DNA from: Flavobacteriaceae bacterium
GTDB taxonomy: Bacteria; Bacteroidota; Bacteroidia; Flavobacteriales; Flavobacteriaceae
DNA length: 64,000 nucleotides
NCBI GenBank assembly: GCA_029243245.1
Contig: JAQWSK010000002.1
Span: 1 to 64,000, forward strand
Reading direction: 5' to 3'
Shown: one piece after another, positions 10,178 to 19,929 of the stretch
Layout: the number at the start of each line of letters is the position of its first letter
Position numbering within the stretch: the stretch's first letter is position 1
Program-made: the position numbers and the translations under genes
The notes under the pieces: generated by a model
Told to the model about the DNA's origin: nothing
Database searches by the model: none
What the model saw: only the letters and a program-made list of their open reading frames with translations

Positions 10178-10645
10178 TTGACTGCTTCTCCTAACATAAT
10201 AAATAAAACTGAAAAGATTTTAAATAAAAAATCTCATGATCTTAAAGGTGCTTTAGATGAAATTTGCAAACTACTTAAAGCTGAAATTTCTTATTTTGAT
10301 TGGGTTGGGTTTTATTTTGCAAATCATATAAAAAAAGAACTTATTCTTAAATCTTATGCGGGTATAAAAACAGACCATGTAATTATCCCTTTCGGCAAAG
10401 GTGTCTGTGGCCAAGTTGCAGTTTTGAATAAAAATTTTATTGTACCAAATGTAGATCTTCAAGATAATTATATACCATGCAATATAAATGTTAAGTCTGA
10501 AGTCGTAATTCCAATATTTTTAAATGGAAATAATATTGGACAAATTGATGTAGATTCAAATTCCATTGATCCTTTTACAAAAAAAGATATAGGGTTATTA
10601 GAAGCAATATGTGAACAGGTCTCAATAAAAATAAATAATTTATGA
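10178..10645 (+). CDS. GAF-domain protein, probable free methionine-(R)-sulfoxide reductase
   Basis: Predicted cytoplasmic GAF enzyme that reduces free methionine-R-sulfoxide with thioredoxin. The 155 residues show DWVGFYF, FGKGVCGQVAV (Cys77), YIPCN (Cys101), KSEVVIPIF and GQIDVDS, the fRMsr pattern. The usual HIACD segment is YIPCN here, with the catalytic-type Cys retained. No ATG exists in frame before the fold: an in-frame TAG lies at 10166 and there is no internal Met, so a TTG start at 10178 is required and agrees with the promoter position. The stop overlaps the purH start by 4 bp (ATGA). Confidence 0.8.
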   Translation: MTASPNIINKTEKILNKKSHDLKGALDEICKLLKAEISYFDWVGFYFANHIKKELILKSYAGIKTDHVIIPFGKGVCGQVAVLNKNFIVPNVDLQDNYIPCNINVKSEVVIPIFLNGNNIGQIDVDSNSIDPFTKKDIGLLEAICEQVSIKINNL

Positions 10646-12165
10646 ATTCAATTAAAATTTCATCGGCTTTAATTTCAGTCTTTGACAAAAAAGGTTTAGA
10701 GCCTATTATAAGAAATCTTGTAAAAAATGGGGTTCAAATATACTCTACTGGAGGAACTGAAAAATATATTCGTTCACTTGGTCATTCAGTAATTGCTGTT
10801 GAAGACATAACGAGCTACCCGTCTATTTTGGGAGGCAGAGTCAAAACTTTACATCCGAAAATATTTGGTGGTATTTTAAAAAGGTCAGACAATAAATCCG
10901 ACTTAGATGAATTGAAAAAGTTTGATGTTCCTGAGATTGATTTAGTTATTGTAGACCTATATCCTTTTCAAAAAACTGTTAATTCAGGTGCAAGTCAAGA
11001 TGAAGTAATTGAAAAAATAGATGTTGGAGGAATAGCTTTAATTCGAGCAGCTGCAAAAAATTTTAAAAATGTATTTTGCGTGTCTAACAAGTCTGATTAT
11101 GGCAGTTTTCTAAAAATTTTAAATAAAAGCAATGGCTATACTTCTTTGGAAGAAAGAAAATATTTTGCTTCTAAAGCTTTTAATATGTCTTCAACTTATG
11201 ATACAAGTATATTCAAGTATTTCAATACCTATGAGAAATTTTTAAAAATAAGTGAAACCAATCCTAAAACACTTCGTTACGGTGAAAACCCTCACCAAGA
11301 GGGTAGTTTTTATGGTGACATGGATGAATTAATTGAACAAATCAATGGTAAAGAAATATCATATAATAATTTACTGGATATTGATTCGGGAATTCATCTC
11401 ATGAATGAATTTAAAGACAGTAATCCAACTTTTGCAATTCTGAAGCATAATAATGCTTGCGGACTAGCATCAAGAAAGAAATTATTAAGTGCTTATAAAT
11501 ACGCTCTAGCTGGAGATCCTGTTTCTGCTTTTGGAGGAGTTTTGATCAGTAATAAAGAAATAGATTTCTCAACTGCAAAGCCTATACATGATTTATTTTT
11601 TGAAGTTATTATAGCACCTAGATATAGTTCAAAAGCATTGACATTACTTAAGACTAAAAAAAATAGAATAATCATAATTCAAAAAAAACATAATTTACCT
11701 GAATCCAGTATTCGAAGTTGTTTAAATGGTTACTTAGTTCAAGAAAAAGATTTAAGAACTGATGATATAGAAACTCTAAAAAATGTAACAAATAATTCGC
11801 CAAGCAATGACAAAATAGCAGATCTTTTATTTGCATCGAAAATAAGTAAGCATACTAAGTCTAATACGATAGTTTTAGTTAAAAATCAACAACTACTTTC
11901 ATCAGGAACAGGACAAACATCAAGAGTAGATGCTCTTAGACATGCAATAGATAAGGCTAATACTTTTGGATTTGATTTATCAGGAGCAGTAATGGCAAGT
12001 GATGCTTTTTTTCCATTCCCAGATTGTGTTGAAATCGCTAACAATTCTGGAATCGATTCAGTGATTCAGCCAGGAGGATCTATAAAAGATGAATTATCTA
12101 TTAATTTTTGTAATGAAAACAATATGACAATGGTGTTTACAGGAGTACGACATTTTAAACATTAA
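10642..12165 (+). CDS. purH: bifunctional AICAR formyltransferase/IMP cyclohydrolase
   Basis: Catalyses the last two steps of IMP synthesis. The 507-residue protein contains the N-terminal IMP cyclohydrolase (STGGTEKYIRSLGH, GGRVKTLHPKIFGG, VDLYPF) and the C-terminal AICAR transformylase (RYGENPHQEGSFYG, ILKHNNACGLA, SGTGQTSRVDA, SDAFFPFPD, QPGGSIKD, TGVRHFKH end). All main motifs are present; the region at about 335-395 looks lower in conservation. It is translationally coupled to the GAF gene and lies 30 bp upstream of mreB, whose short gap contains only a weak -7-like TACCTTTA. Confidence 0.97.
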   Translation: MNSIKISSALISVFDKKGLEPIIRNLVKNGVQIYSTGGTEKYIRSLGHSVIAVEDITSYPSILGGRVKTLHPKIFGGILKRSDNKSDLDELKKFDVPEIDLVIVDLYPFQKTVNSGASQDEVIEKIDVGGIALIRAAAKNFKNVFCVSNKSDYGSFLKILNKSNGYTSLEERKYFASKAFNMSSTYDTSIFKYFNTYEKFLKISETNPKTLRYGENPHQEGSFYGDMDELIEQINGKEISYNNLLDIDSGIHLMNEFKDSNPTFAILKHNNACGLASRKKLLSAYKYALAGDPVSAFGGVLISNKEIDFSTAKPIHDLFFEVIIAPRYSSKALTLLKTKKNRIIIIQKKHNLPESSIRSCLNGYLVQEKDLRTDDIETLKNVTNNSPSNDKIADLLFASKISKHTKSNTIVLVKNQQLLSSGTGQTSRVDALRHAIDKANTFGFDLSGAVMASDAFFPFPDCVEIANNSGIDSVIQPGGSIKDELSINFCNENNMTMVFTGVRHFKH

Positions 12166-12195
12166 TTTATACCTTTAATGAATTAACTCTTTTAT

Positions 12196-13215
12196 ATGGG
12201 ATTTTTTACTGAAGAAATTGCAATCGATCTTGGTACAGCTAATACTCTTATTATTCATAATGACAAAGTTGTTGTTGATAGTCCCTCAATAGTAGCCATC
12301 GATAGAACAACAAATAAAATTATTGCCATTGGGAATGAAGCTAGCATGATGCAGGGAAAAACTCATGAAAATATTAGAACTATTAGGCCGCTTAAGGATG
12401 GTGTCATTGCAGATTTTAATGCATCTGAACAAATGATAAGCAAGCTTATTAAGAGTATTCCTAGTTTAAAAAAACGATTTTTTACGCCTTCTTTAAGAAT
12501 GGTTATTTGCATTCCTTCTGGAATAACAGAAGTTGAAATGAGAGCAGTAAAAGAATCAGCAGAAAGAGTTAATGGGAAAGAAGTTTACCTAATTCACGAA
12601 CCAATGGCTGCTGCAATAGGTATTGGAATTGATATTACTCGGCCTAAAGGAAACATGGTTGTTGATATTGGAGGGGGAACTACTGAAATTGCTGTGATTG
12701 CTTTATCAGGAATAGTCCGTGATAAATCTATTAAGGTTGCTGGAGATGTTTTTACTAGTGACATTGTATACTATATGAGAAGTAAACACAACCTTTACGT
12801 TGGTGAACGTACTGCCGAAAAAATAAAAATAATGATTGGGGCTGTTATTGAGGATCTCGAAAATCCTCCTGATGAAATGTCAGTTCAAGGAAGAGATCTT
12901 TTAACAGGTAAGCCTAAACAAGCAATGATATCTTATGCCGAAATAGCAAAAGCCCTAGACAAATCAATTTTAAGGATTGAAGATGCTATAATGGAGACGT
13001 TAGCTCAAACCCCTCCTGAATTAGCTGCAGACATATACAATACGGGTATTTATCTTGCTGGCGGAGGAGCTCTTCTTCGTGGCTTAGACAAAAGATTATC
13101 TCGAAAAACTGATTTGCCTGTTTATATCGCTGAAGACCCATTACAAGCTGTTGTTAGAGGTACTGGAATCACCTTAAGAAATATTGATCGCTTTAAAACA
13201 ATATTGATTAAATAA
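12196..13215 (+). CDS. mreB: rod-shape-determining protein MreB
   Basis: Actin-like ATPase that forms membrane-associated filaments and positions the elongation machinery. It has 339 residues with the phosphate-1 loop (IAIDLGTANTLI), phosphate-2 loop (MVVDIGGGTTEIAV), the EPMAAAIG segment and the adenosine motif (IYLAGGGALLRGLD). It leads the classic gene order mreB-mreC-mreD-pbp2-rodA, with 4 bp to mreC. Confidence 0.98.
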   Translation: MGFFTEEIAIDLGTANTLIIHNDKVVVDSPSIVAIDRTTNKIIAIGNEASMMQGKTHENIRTIRPLKDGVIADFNASEQMISKLIKSIPSLKKRFFTPSLRMVICIPSGITEVEMRAVKESAERVNGKEVYLIHEPMAAAIGIGIDITRPKGNMVVDIGGGTTEIAVIALSGIVRDKSIKVAGDVFTSDIVYYMRSKHNLYVGERTAEKIKIMIGAVIEDLENPPDEMSVQGRDLLTGKPKQAMISYAEIAKALDKSILRIEDAIMETLAQTPPELAADIYNTGIYLAGGGALLRGLDKRLSRKTDLPVYIAEDPLQAVVRGTGITLRNIDRFKTILIK

Positions 13216-13219
13216 ATTA

Positions 13220-14011
13220 ATGGAGCAAATTATTAATGCGTTTTTAAAGAACAAAAAATTTATTCTTTTTATAGTTCTATTATTTTTTTCATTAATTTTT
13301 ATTAGAAATAGGAGTTTATATCATCAATCTAAATTTGATAAGTTAGCAACTTCGATTACTGGTGAAATTTTTAATTCCAGAACTTCAATTAGTGAATATT
13401 TTAATTTAAAAAAAATAAATGACGAAGTCTTACTAGAAAACAAAAATCTTAAAGAGGCTCTAATAAATAAAAATAATTATGGCCTAAATGGTGAGTCAAG
13501 TGTAAAATTCGAAGCATTTCTAGCAAAAATTGTTAAAAACAGCATTAAGTCATCCAGAAACTATCTAATAATTAATAAAGGAAAAAAAGATAGCATAAAA
13601 GAAGAGATGGGAATTATATCATCAAAAGGTATTATAGGTATAGTTAATTCGGTTTCTGAAAATTATTCTAGTGTTATTTCTATTTTAAATATAGATTTAC
13701 AAATAAATGCAAAATTTAAAAAAAATAATGCCTTTGGATCATTAAATTGGGATGGTATTAATTCTAACAAAATGAACCTTAATGACATTTCAATAATTAA
13801 TGATGTAAATATTGGAGATACAATAGTTACAGGTGGAATGTCTACATATTTTCCAGAAGGTATTCCAATAGGAGTTGTTAGTGATTATAACATTTTTTTG
13901 GATAAAGGATATTATGAGGTTAAAATAGAATTGAATAACAAAGTAGGAAACGAAACAAACGTTTACGTTTTAAAAAATAAATCTCAAAAAGAAATTATAA
14001 ATCTGGAATAA
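13220..14011 (+). CDS. mreC: rod-shape-determining protein MreC
   Basis: Periplasmic scaffold of the elongasome anchored by one N-terminal helix (about 14-28, FILFIVLLFFSLIFI). A predicted coiled coil follows (about 55-85, LKKINDEVLLENKNLKEAL), then the double beta-barrel core (NKGKKDSIKEEMGIISSKGIIGIV; GDTIVTGGMSTYFPEGIPIGVV). Length 263 residues is normal. The stop shares one base with the mreD start. Confidence 0.93.
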   Translation: MEQIINAFLKNKKFILFIVLLFFSLIFIRNRSLYHQSKFDKLATSITGEIFNSRTSISEYFNLKKINDEVLLENKNLKEALINKNNYGLNGESSVKFEAFLAKIVKNSIKSSRNYLIINKGKKDSIKEEMGIISSKGIIGIVNSVSENYSSVISILNIDLQINAKFKKNNAFGSLNWDGINSNKMNLNDISIINDVNIGDTIVTGGMSTYFPEGIPIGVVSDYNIFLDKGYYEVKIELNNKVGNETNVYVLKNKSQKEIINLE

Positions 14012-14511
14012 TGTTGCATGAAAATATCAGATTAACAAAATTTTTTATTTTAGGAGTATCACTTCAAGTATTGGTTTTTGAATCGTGGAATTTTCTTGGA
14101 TACGTTGATCCATTATTTTACATTATATTTCTTCTTATATATAAATTTGACGGATCTCACATTCCATTTATTTTATTAAGTTTTTCTTTAGGACTAGTAT
14201 TAGATTTATTGACTCAAAATCCTGGATCCAATACAATATCTTGTCTAACAATTGGTTATATTCGACCTTTTTTGATTAACCTTTCATTTGGAGTGAATGC
14301 TAATGTACCCAATGGTATGATAAGTGGAACTAAAATCGAACAGAGAATATTATTTGTTGGTTTAATTATCCTAATTCATCATCTAATTTATTTCTCAATT
14401 TCATATTTTAGTTTTTTAGCATATTTAAATATTATAAAAAACACAATTTTAACAGGGATCCTTACATCTATTGTAGTTGCTCTTACATTTGGTTTTATGT
14501 CTAAAAAATGA
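14011..14511 (+). CDS. mreD: rod-shape-determining protein MreD
   Basis: Integral inner-membrane component of the rod complex, 166 residues with about five predicted helices (LGVSLQVLVFESWNF; FYIIFLLIYKF; FILLSFSLGLVLDLL; FVGLIILIHHLIYFSI; TILTGILTSIVVALT). MreD is poorly conserved; the call depends on length, topology and its place between mreC (1-bp overlap) and pbp2 (4-bp overlap). Confidence 0.88.
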   Translation: MLHENIRLTKFFILGVSLQVLVFESWNFLGYVDPLFYIIFLLIYKFDGSHIPFILLSFSLGLVLDLLTQNPGSNTISCLTIGYIRPFLINLSFGVNANVPNGMISGTKIEQRILFVGLIILIHHLIYFSISYFSFLAYLNIIKNTILTGILTSIVVALTFGFMSKK

Positions 14512-16370
14512 TACGAAATTACTTTTTACAAACTTTAACAATTATCGTAGCGTTTATTTTCACTATTAGACTACTTGATTTGCAACTCATTAGTTCTAAT
14601 TACAAGTCACTCTCCCAGAATAATGCTATAATTGAAAGTCCTGTTTTTCCTGATAGAGGTTTCATTTATGATAGAAATAATAAAATTTTAGTTGCCAACC
14701 AACCTGGATATGACCTAATGGTAATTCCTGAAAACACAATAGCATTTGACACACTAGAATTAAGTAAGCTATTAAACATAACATATAAGAATTTTGATTT
14801 GAAATTTCAAAAGGCGATGAAGTTTTCAAGTAAAATTCCGTCAATTATTTACGGTGAAATTTCAAAAGAAAGACATGCTATTATCCAGGAAAAATTATGG
14901 AAATACCAAGGATTTTATTTGCAAAAAAAATCAATCCGAAAATACTATTATGAAGTAGGGTCTAATATCCTTGGCTATGTTAATGAGGCAAATGAAAATG
15001 ACATGTTAAAAGATTCTTATTATCAATCTGGTGAACTTATAGGCAGGCAAGGAATAGAAAAATATTATGAAAATTATTTAAGAGGCGTAAAAGGAAAGGC
15101 TTTTTATCAAAAGGACAGGTTTAATAGAATTATTGGACCTTACGAAGATGGAAAAATCAATATTAAGCCAATTCCAGCTTCCAATGTTAATCTAACTATA
15201 GATATTGATTTACAAATATATGGAGAGTCTCTTTTAAAAAATAAAAGAGGTGGAATAGTTGCTATTGAACCTGAAACTGGTGAGATTTTAGCACTTATAT
15301 CTGCGCCTAGCTATGATCCAAATATGTTAGTAGGTAAAGAAAGATCTTCAAATTATATAAAACTTTCAAATGATACTATTTCAAAACCTTTATTTGATAG
15401 AAGCTTACAAGCACAATACTCTCCAGGCTCTCCATTCAAAGTTTTAAATGCTCTTATAGCTCTTCAAGAAGGAGTTATAAGTAAAAAGACTCGTTTCACC
15501 TGTAATAAGGGACATTTCTATGCTAGAGGTGCTTTTATGGAATGTCATTGTAGTATTGGAACAAATAACAATCTCATAAGTGCAATTTATCAATCGTGTA
15601 ATACATATTTTGCAAAGACTTATATGGATATAATTAACTCCAAAAACTCACCGAGTGATGGAGTAAATAATTGGAAAAATCATCTTGAAAGTTTTGGATT
15701 AGGTAAATATTTAGGCTATGATTTACCTATAGGTCAGCCAGGGTTTATCCCAAATTCAAATTACTATAATAAGTTTTATGATAAAGACGGTTGGAAAGCA
15801 TCAACAATAATTTCAAATTCAATAGGTCAGGGAGAAATTCTAACTACTCCTATTCAAATGGCTAATTTAACTGCAGCAATAGCTAATAGAGGCTTTTATA
15901 TTACTCCTCATTTTATGAAATCAATAAAGGGCAATAAAAAAATTAAGATATATGAAAAAAATAAAACATCAATAGATTCGATTTATTTTGAGCCTGTAAT
16001 TGATGCAATGGAAAAAGTTATTCAAAATGGAACAGCCAAGATTGCAAAAATTTCAGGAATTGAAGTTTGTGGAAAAACAGGTACAGTTGAAAACTTTATT
16101 AAATTGGAAGGGGAAAAAACACAATTGACAGATCATTCAATATTTATTGCTTTCGCACCTAAAAATAATCCTAAAATTGCATTGGCCGTTTTTATAGAAA
16201 ATGGTTATTGGGGATCAAGATGGGCTGCTCCTATAGCTAGTCTTATGATAGAAAAATATATAAATAAAAGTATTAATCGAAAATGGTTAGAAAAACTTAT
16301 GTTAAGTGGTAGTCTTAATGATGAGTATTTTAAACCCCTTTCTGGAAAACCTTTTAATATAAATGAATAA
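14508..16370 (+). CDS. mrdA: penicillin-binding protein 2 (elongation transpeptidase)
   Basis: Class B PBP that crosslinks peptidoglycan with RodA during lateral growth. The 620-residue protein has an N-terminal membrane anchor (6-21), a dimerisation/pedestal region (PDRGFIYDRN; GRQGIEKYYENYLRG) and the transpeptidase domain. Active-site motifs are S308-P-F-K311 (SxxK, in PGSPFK rather than the common PGSTFK), SNS of the SxN motif, and KTG in CGKTGTVEN. It overlaps mreD by 4 bp and rodA by 8 bp. Confidence 0.96.
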   Translation: MIRNYFLQTLTIIVAFIFTIRLLDLQLISSNYKSLSQNNAIIESPVFPDRGFIYDRNNKILVANQPGYDLMVIPENTIAFDTLELSKLLNITYKNFDLKFQKAMKFSSKIPSIIYGEISKERHAIIQEKLWKYQGFYLQKKSIRKYYYEVGSNILGYVNEANENDMLKDSYYQSGELIGRQGIEKYYENYLRGVKGKAFYQKDRFNRIIGPYEDGKINIKPIPASNVNLTIDIDLQIYGESLLKNKRGGIVAIEPETGEILALISAPSYDPNMLVGKERSSNYIKLSNDTISKPLFDRSLQAQYSPGSPFKVLNALIALQEGVISKKTRFTCNKGHFYARGAFMECHCSIGTNNNLISAIYQSCNTYFAKTYMDIINSKNSPSDGVNNWKNHLESFGLGKYLGYDLPIGQPGFIPNSNYYNKFYDKDGWKASTIISNSIGQGEILTTPIQMANLTAAIANRGFYITPHFMKSIKGNKKIKIYEKNKTSIDSIYFEPVIDAMEKVIQNGTAKIAKISGIEVCGKTGTVENFIKLEGEKTQLTDHSIFIAFAPKNNPKIALAVFIENGYWGSRWAAPIASLMIEKYINKSINRKWLEKLMLSGSLNDEYFKPLSGKPFNINE

Positions 16371-17622
16371 ACCTTTTATATATCGTCTTGACTGGGTAAT
16401 TATCTTTTGCTATTTTTTTCTTTTGTTTTTTGGAGTTATTAATGTTTATTCTTCCACTTATAGTAATGAAATAACAAATACTATAGGTTTTAATAATCAA
16501 ATAGTGAAACAAATTTTATTTCTTTTTATAAGCATTTCAATTGGAATTTTTATTTTAGGAATTCGAACTCAATTTTTTCAACAATTTTCATACATAATAT
16601 ATATAACAAGTATTATATCTTTAATTGGCCTTTTTATTTTTGGTCATCCCGTTAATGGTGCAACATCATGGTATGTAGTTGGTGGAACTAGCATTCAACC
16701 ATCTGAATTTGCTAAAATTGCTACTGGATTTATCATCTCTCGACATTTAAGTAATTTTCAAGCAGATATTAAAAACTGGAAAACATTAATCATAGGTATA
16801 TTGTTTATTTTACTTCCAGCATTTTTAATTATCATTCAGCCCGATCCAGGATCTGCGATAATATTTTGTTCCTTTTTCTTAGTTTTCTTTAGAGAAGGTT
16901 TGTCTTTTAGTTATTTGATATTTAGTGCTATAGCTGCAATTCTATTTGTTATAACTCTTCTATTTCCTTTAAATTATATAGTATATTTAATTATTTTAAT
17001 TAGCTTAATTCTTCTTTATTTTTTAAAAAAATCTAATCCCAAAATAAAAATATTTCCTTTTATCTCATTAGGGGTTGCTGCTATACTTTTTGTGCTTTCT
17101 GTTAATTTCATATTCAATTCAGTGTTTCAACAAAGACATCGTGATAGATTTAATGTAATGCTTGGAATAATTGAAGACACAAAAGGATTAGGGTACAACA
17201 TTAATCAGTCTAAAATTGCCATAGGCTCTGGAGGTTTAAGCGGAAAAGGTTTTTTACAAGGCACACAGACAAAAGGAAATTTTGTTCCTCAACAGCAGAC
17301 AGATTATATTTTTAGTACTGTTGGAGAAGAGTGGGGTTTTATAGGGAGCTTCAGCTTAATAGTTGTTTTTGTAATATTAATTGTTAGAATGCTAAATCAA
17401 GCAGGGAAACAAACAAACACATTTAGAAGAACATTTATTTATGGAATTTCTTCCTTGATTTTTTTTCACTTTACAATAAATATAGGAATGTCTTTAGGAC
17501 TATTCCCTACTGTAGGAATACCCCTGCCTTTTATTAGTTCTGGAGGATCAAGTCTATTAACATTTAGTTTATTAATTTTTATTTATTTAAACTTTGATGC
17601 AAATAGGCTAAATGATTGGTAA
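16363..17622 (+). CDS. rodA: peptidoglycan glycosyltransferase RodA
   Basis: SEDS-family glycan polymerase of the elongasome. It has 419 residues with about ten predicted membrane helices and family motifs: WYVVGGTSIQPSEFAKI, IIQPDPGSAI, FNVMLG, GSGGLSGKGFLQGTQTK, FVPQQQTDYIFSTVGEEWGF and GIPLPFISSGGSSL. It is the last gene of the rod operon and ends 14 bp from the stop of the convergent protease gene, with no clear terminator between them. Confidence 0.96.
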   Translation: MNKPFIYRLDWVIIFCYFFLLFFGVINVYSSTYSNEITNTIGFNNQIVKQILFLFISISIGIFILGIRTQFFQQFSYIIYITSIISLIGLFIFGHPVNGATSWYVVGGTSIQPSEFAKIATGFIISRHLSNFQADIKNWKTLIIGILFILLPAFLIIIQPDPGSAIIFCSFFLVFFREGLSFSYLIFSAIAAILFVITLLFPLNYIVYLIILISLILLYFLKKSNPKIKIFPFISLGVAAILFVLSVNFIFNSVFQQRHRDRFNVMLGIIEDTKGLGYNINQSKIAIGSGGLSGKGFLQGTQTKGNFVPQQQTDYIFSTVGEEWGFIGSFSLIVVFVILIVRMLNQAGKQTNTFRRTFIYGISSLIFFHFTINIGMSLGLFPTVGIPLPFISSGGSSLLTFSLLIFIYLNFDANRLNDW

Positions 17623-17636
17623 CAAACTAAAGAATC

Positions 17637-19787
17637 TTAATTACTAATCATTTTAAATTTATTTTTTTGTTTTTGATTCAAAGAAAGTGTTTCATTAAAG
17701 TTTTGATTCAAATCAGTTAAAATGTTTACTGCCTCTTCAATATACATGTCTTTTTTTAATCCTTTTACCCATCTATCTCGTCTATCTCTGAAGTCTTCTT
17801 CAGATCCAATTACATCAAATGGGTCAGGCAGCCATTTTATAAATAATCCAGAATTAAAATCTTTTAAAATTTCGAATCGTTTAGAATATGATTCATCTTT
17901 ATCTCTTTCGCTCATATAACTAAGATAGTCCAAATGATAATCAAAATCATTTTGTTTAAACTTAATCCATTCTCCCTGTTCCAAAATTAATTTAATCAAA
18001 GGGTTATTCTCAATTCGATCTTTGCTTTTTGATATAATATAATTATACTGAATATTTCTAGTCCATGATGAATAGTTTGCAGGGCTTATTCTATCCCATT
18101 CTAATGGGTTTGACTGATCTTTTTCACCAATTTCAATAGAATTATACCTGCTAGGAAAAACTACATCACTTTTAACTCCCTCTAACTGTGTGGATCCTCC
18201 GTTAATTCTATAAAACTTATCTGTTGTTATTTTTAAAGCACCTAAGTCTCCATATTGATTTACAGCAATTATTTTATTTAAATCAACTACATTTTGAACT
18301 GTTCCTTTGCCATAGGTTTGATTACTTCCTAATATAATTGCTCTTCGATAATCTTGCAGTGCTGCAGCTAAAATTTCAGATGCTGAAGCTGAAAATTCAT
18401 TAACTAAAACAACTAATGGACCATCCCATATTAGAGATGAATCGGTGTCTGAAAGAACTTCTTTTTTCCCTCCGGTACTCTTAACCTGTACTACCGGTCC
18501 CTGCTCAATAAAATATCCAGTCATATCAACCACTGTTTTTAAGGATCCGCCTCCATTATTTCTTAAATCAAGGACAACTCCGTCAATAGAATTATTTTTA
18601 AATTGTTCTAATGCTTTCTTTACATCACTTGCAGCATTTCTCTCACCATAATCTTTAAAATCAACATAAAATTTTGGCAATTCAATTAGTCCAAATTTCT
18701 TCTGATTTTTACTTATTATTGCACTTTTAGCATATGATTCTTCTAAAACAACTCTATCTCTTTCAATAATTACATCCTCAATCGTTCCATCAACTCTTTT
18801 AACAGTCAATATTACATTAGTTCCTTTTGGACCTTTAATTAACTTAATAGAGTCGTCCAGTCTCATCCCAGATATATCAACTGGGTCCTCATTAAACTGA
18901 GCTACCATGAGAATTTCGTCACCAACTTGTAGTAAGTCATTCTTCCATACAGGGCCCCCTGATATAACTTCTACTATCTTTACTTTTTCTTGTTTTTTAG
19001 TAAGTCTTGCACCAATACCTTCATACTTGCCAGACATATTTGTGTCAAATAACTCTTTTTCCCTGGGAGCAAGATAATGCGTGTGAGGATCAAATTCTGT
19101 AACAATAGAATTGATGAATATATTAAAATAATCTTTACGGTCTACTTCATCTACAATTTCAAAATAATCATCTATATTTTGAAGAGTTAAGAATCTAGCC
19201 TCTTTCTCAAGAGCTTCATCAGACTTAATTATATAAGATGAATCCTCAGATTTTTTTAATAACTCCTGTTCTTTTTTAGTAACAAAGCGATCAAGTGTTG
19301 AAAGCTTAAATCTTTTTCTCCAAATAGCTTTTAACTCTGATAAATTAACAGCATATGGCAAGTTTTTATAATTTAATGATGTAGTTGCCTTAACTGAAAA
19401 ATCAAAAGGTTTTTCCAATAAACTTGGATAGAAATTTTTTACTTGCTCTACACGAATAATAGCCTGATTATAAGTAAGATTAAAGAAATCAATGTTAGCA
19501 GATTTTAATTGATTATCAATTTCAGTTTCATGTCTTTTAAAGTTATCAATATCAGCTCTTAAAAAAAATCTATGCTGTCCATCTAACATTTCTAAATACG
19601 AATTAAAAACATTTTTTGAAAAATCATCATTCATTTCTTTAGGACTATAATGTCCTTTATCAATTACATAGGCAATTATTTCTAATAACAACTTGTCTTT
19701 ATCCGAATCATTAAAACTCGAAAACGAGGACCCAAATAAAAGGTTAATTGTAAAAATGAAAGAAAATACAAAATCAAAAATTCGCAT
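17637..19787 (-). CDS. prc: carboxy-terminal (tail-specific) processing protease, S41 family
   Basis: Periplasmic serine protease that trims proteins from their C-termini. The 716-residue protein has a signal peptide, an N-terminal helical region (DKDKLLLEIIAYVIDKGHYSP), a PDZ domain (EGIGARLTKKQEKVKIVEVI; GPVWKNDLLQVGDEIL) and the S41 catalytic core with EFSASASEILAAALQDYRRA (Ser) and GSNQTYGKGTVQ (Lys). A C-terminal extension as in Prc/Tsp follows. A TATTTTTA box at 19817-19824 on the minus strand (7 of 8 matches to the -7 consensus) may drive it. Confidence 0.94.
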   Translation of the reverse strand: MRIFDFVFSFIFTINLLFGSSFSSFNDSDKDKLLLEIIAYVIDKGHYSPKEMNDDFSKNVFNSYLEMLDGQHRFFLRADIDNFKRHETEIDNQLKSANIDFFNLTYNQAIIRVEQVKNFYPSLLEKPFDFSVKATTSLNYKNLPYAVNLSELKAIWRKRFKLSTLDRFVTKKEQELLKKSEDSSYIIKSDEALEKEARFLTLQNIDDYFEIVDEVDRKDYFNIFINSIVTEFDPHTHYLAPREKELFDTNMSGKYEGIGARLTKKQEKVKIVEVISGGPVWKNDLLQVGDEILMVAQFNEDPVDISGMRLDDSIKLIKGPKGTNVILTVKRVDGTIEDVIIERDRVVLEESYAKSAIISKNQKKFGLIELPKFYVDFKDYGERNAASDVKKALEQFKNNSIDGVVLDLRNNGGGSLKTVVDMTGYFIEQGPVVQVKSTGGKKEVLSDTDSSLIWDGPLVVLVNEFSASASEILAAALQDYRRAIILGSNQTYGKGTVQNVVDLNKIIAVNQYGDLGALKITTDKFYRINGGSTQLEGVKSDVVFPSRYNSIEIGEKDQSNPLEWDRISPANYSSWTRNIQYNYIISKSKDRIENNPLIKLILEQGEWIKFKQNDFDYHLDYLSYMSERDKDESYSKRFEILKDFNSGLFIKWLPDPFDVIGSEEDFRDRRDRWVKGLKKDMYIEEAVNILTDLNQNFNETLSLNQKQKNKFKMISN

Positions 19788-19884
19788 ATAGAAAATTAAA
19801 ATTATAGATTAGACTGTAAAAATAGCGAAAATGGTAATTCTTATGAAGTCTAATAACAAAACTTTTTGTTAAAGTATCGTATCG

Positions 19885-19913
19885 TTTGAGCCCTTAAAAA
19901 TTTACTAATTTTA
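19885..19913 (+). promoter_or_regulatory. candidate surE promoter
   Basis: TTTG at 19885-19888, 17 bp, then TAATTTTA at 19906-19913 (7 of 8 matches to TAnnTTTG). A poly-A stretch follows up to the surE ATG at 19930. Confidence 0.4.
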
Positions 19914-19929
19914 CAAAAAAAAAAAATAA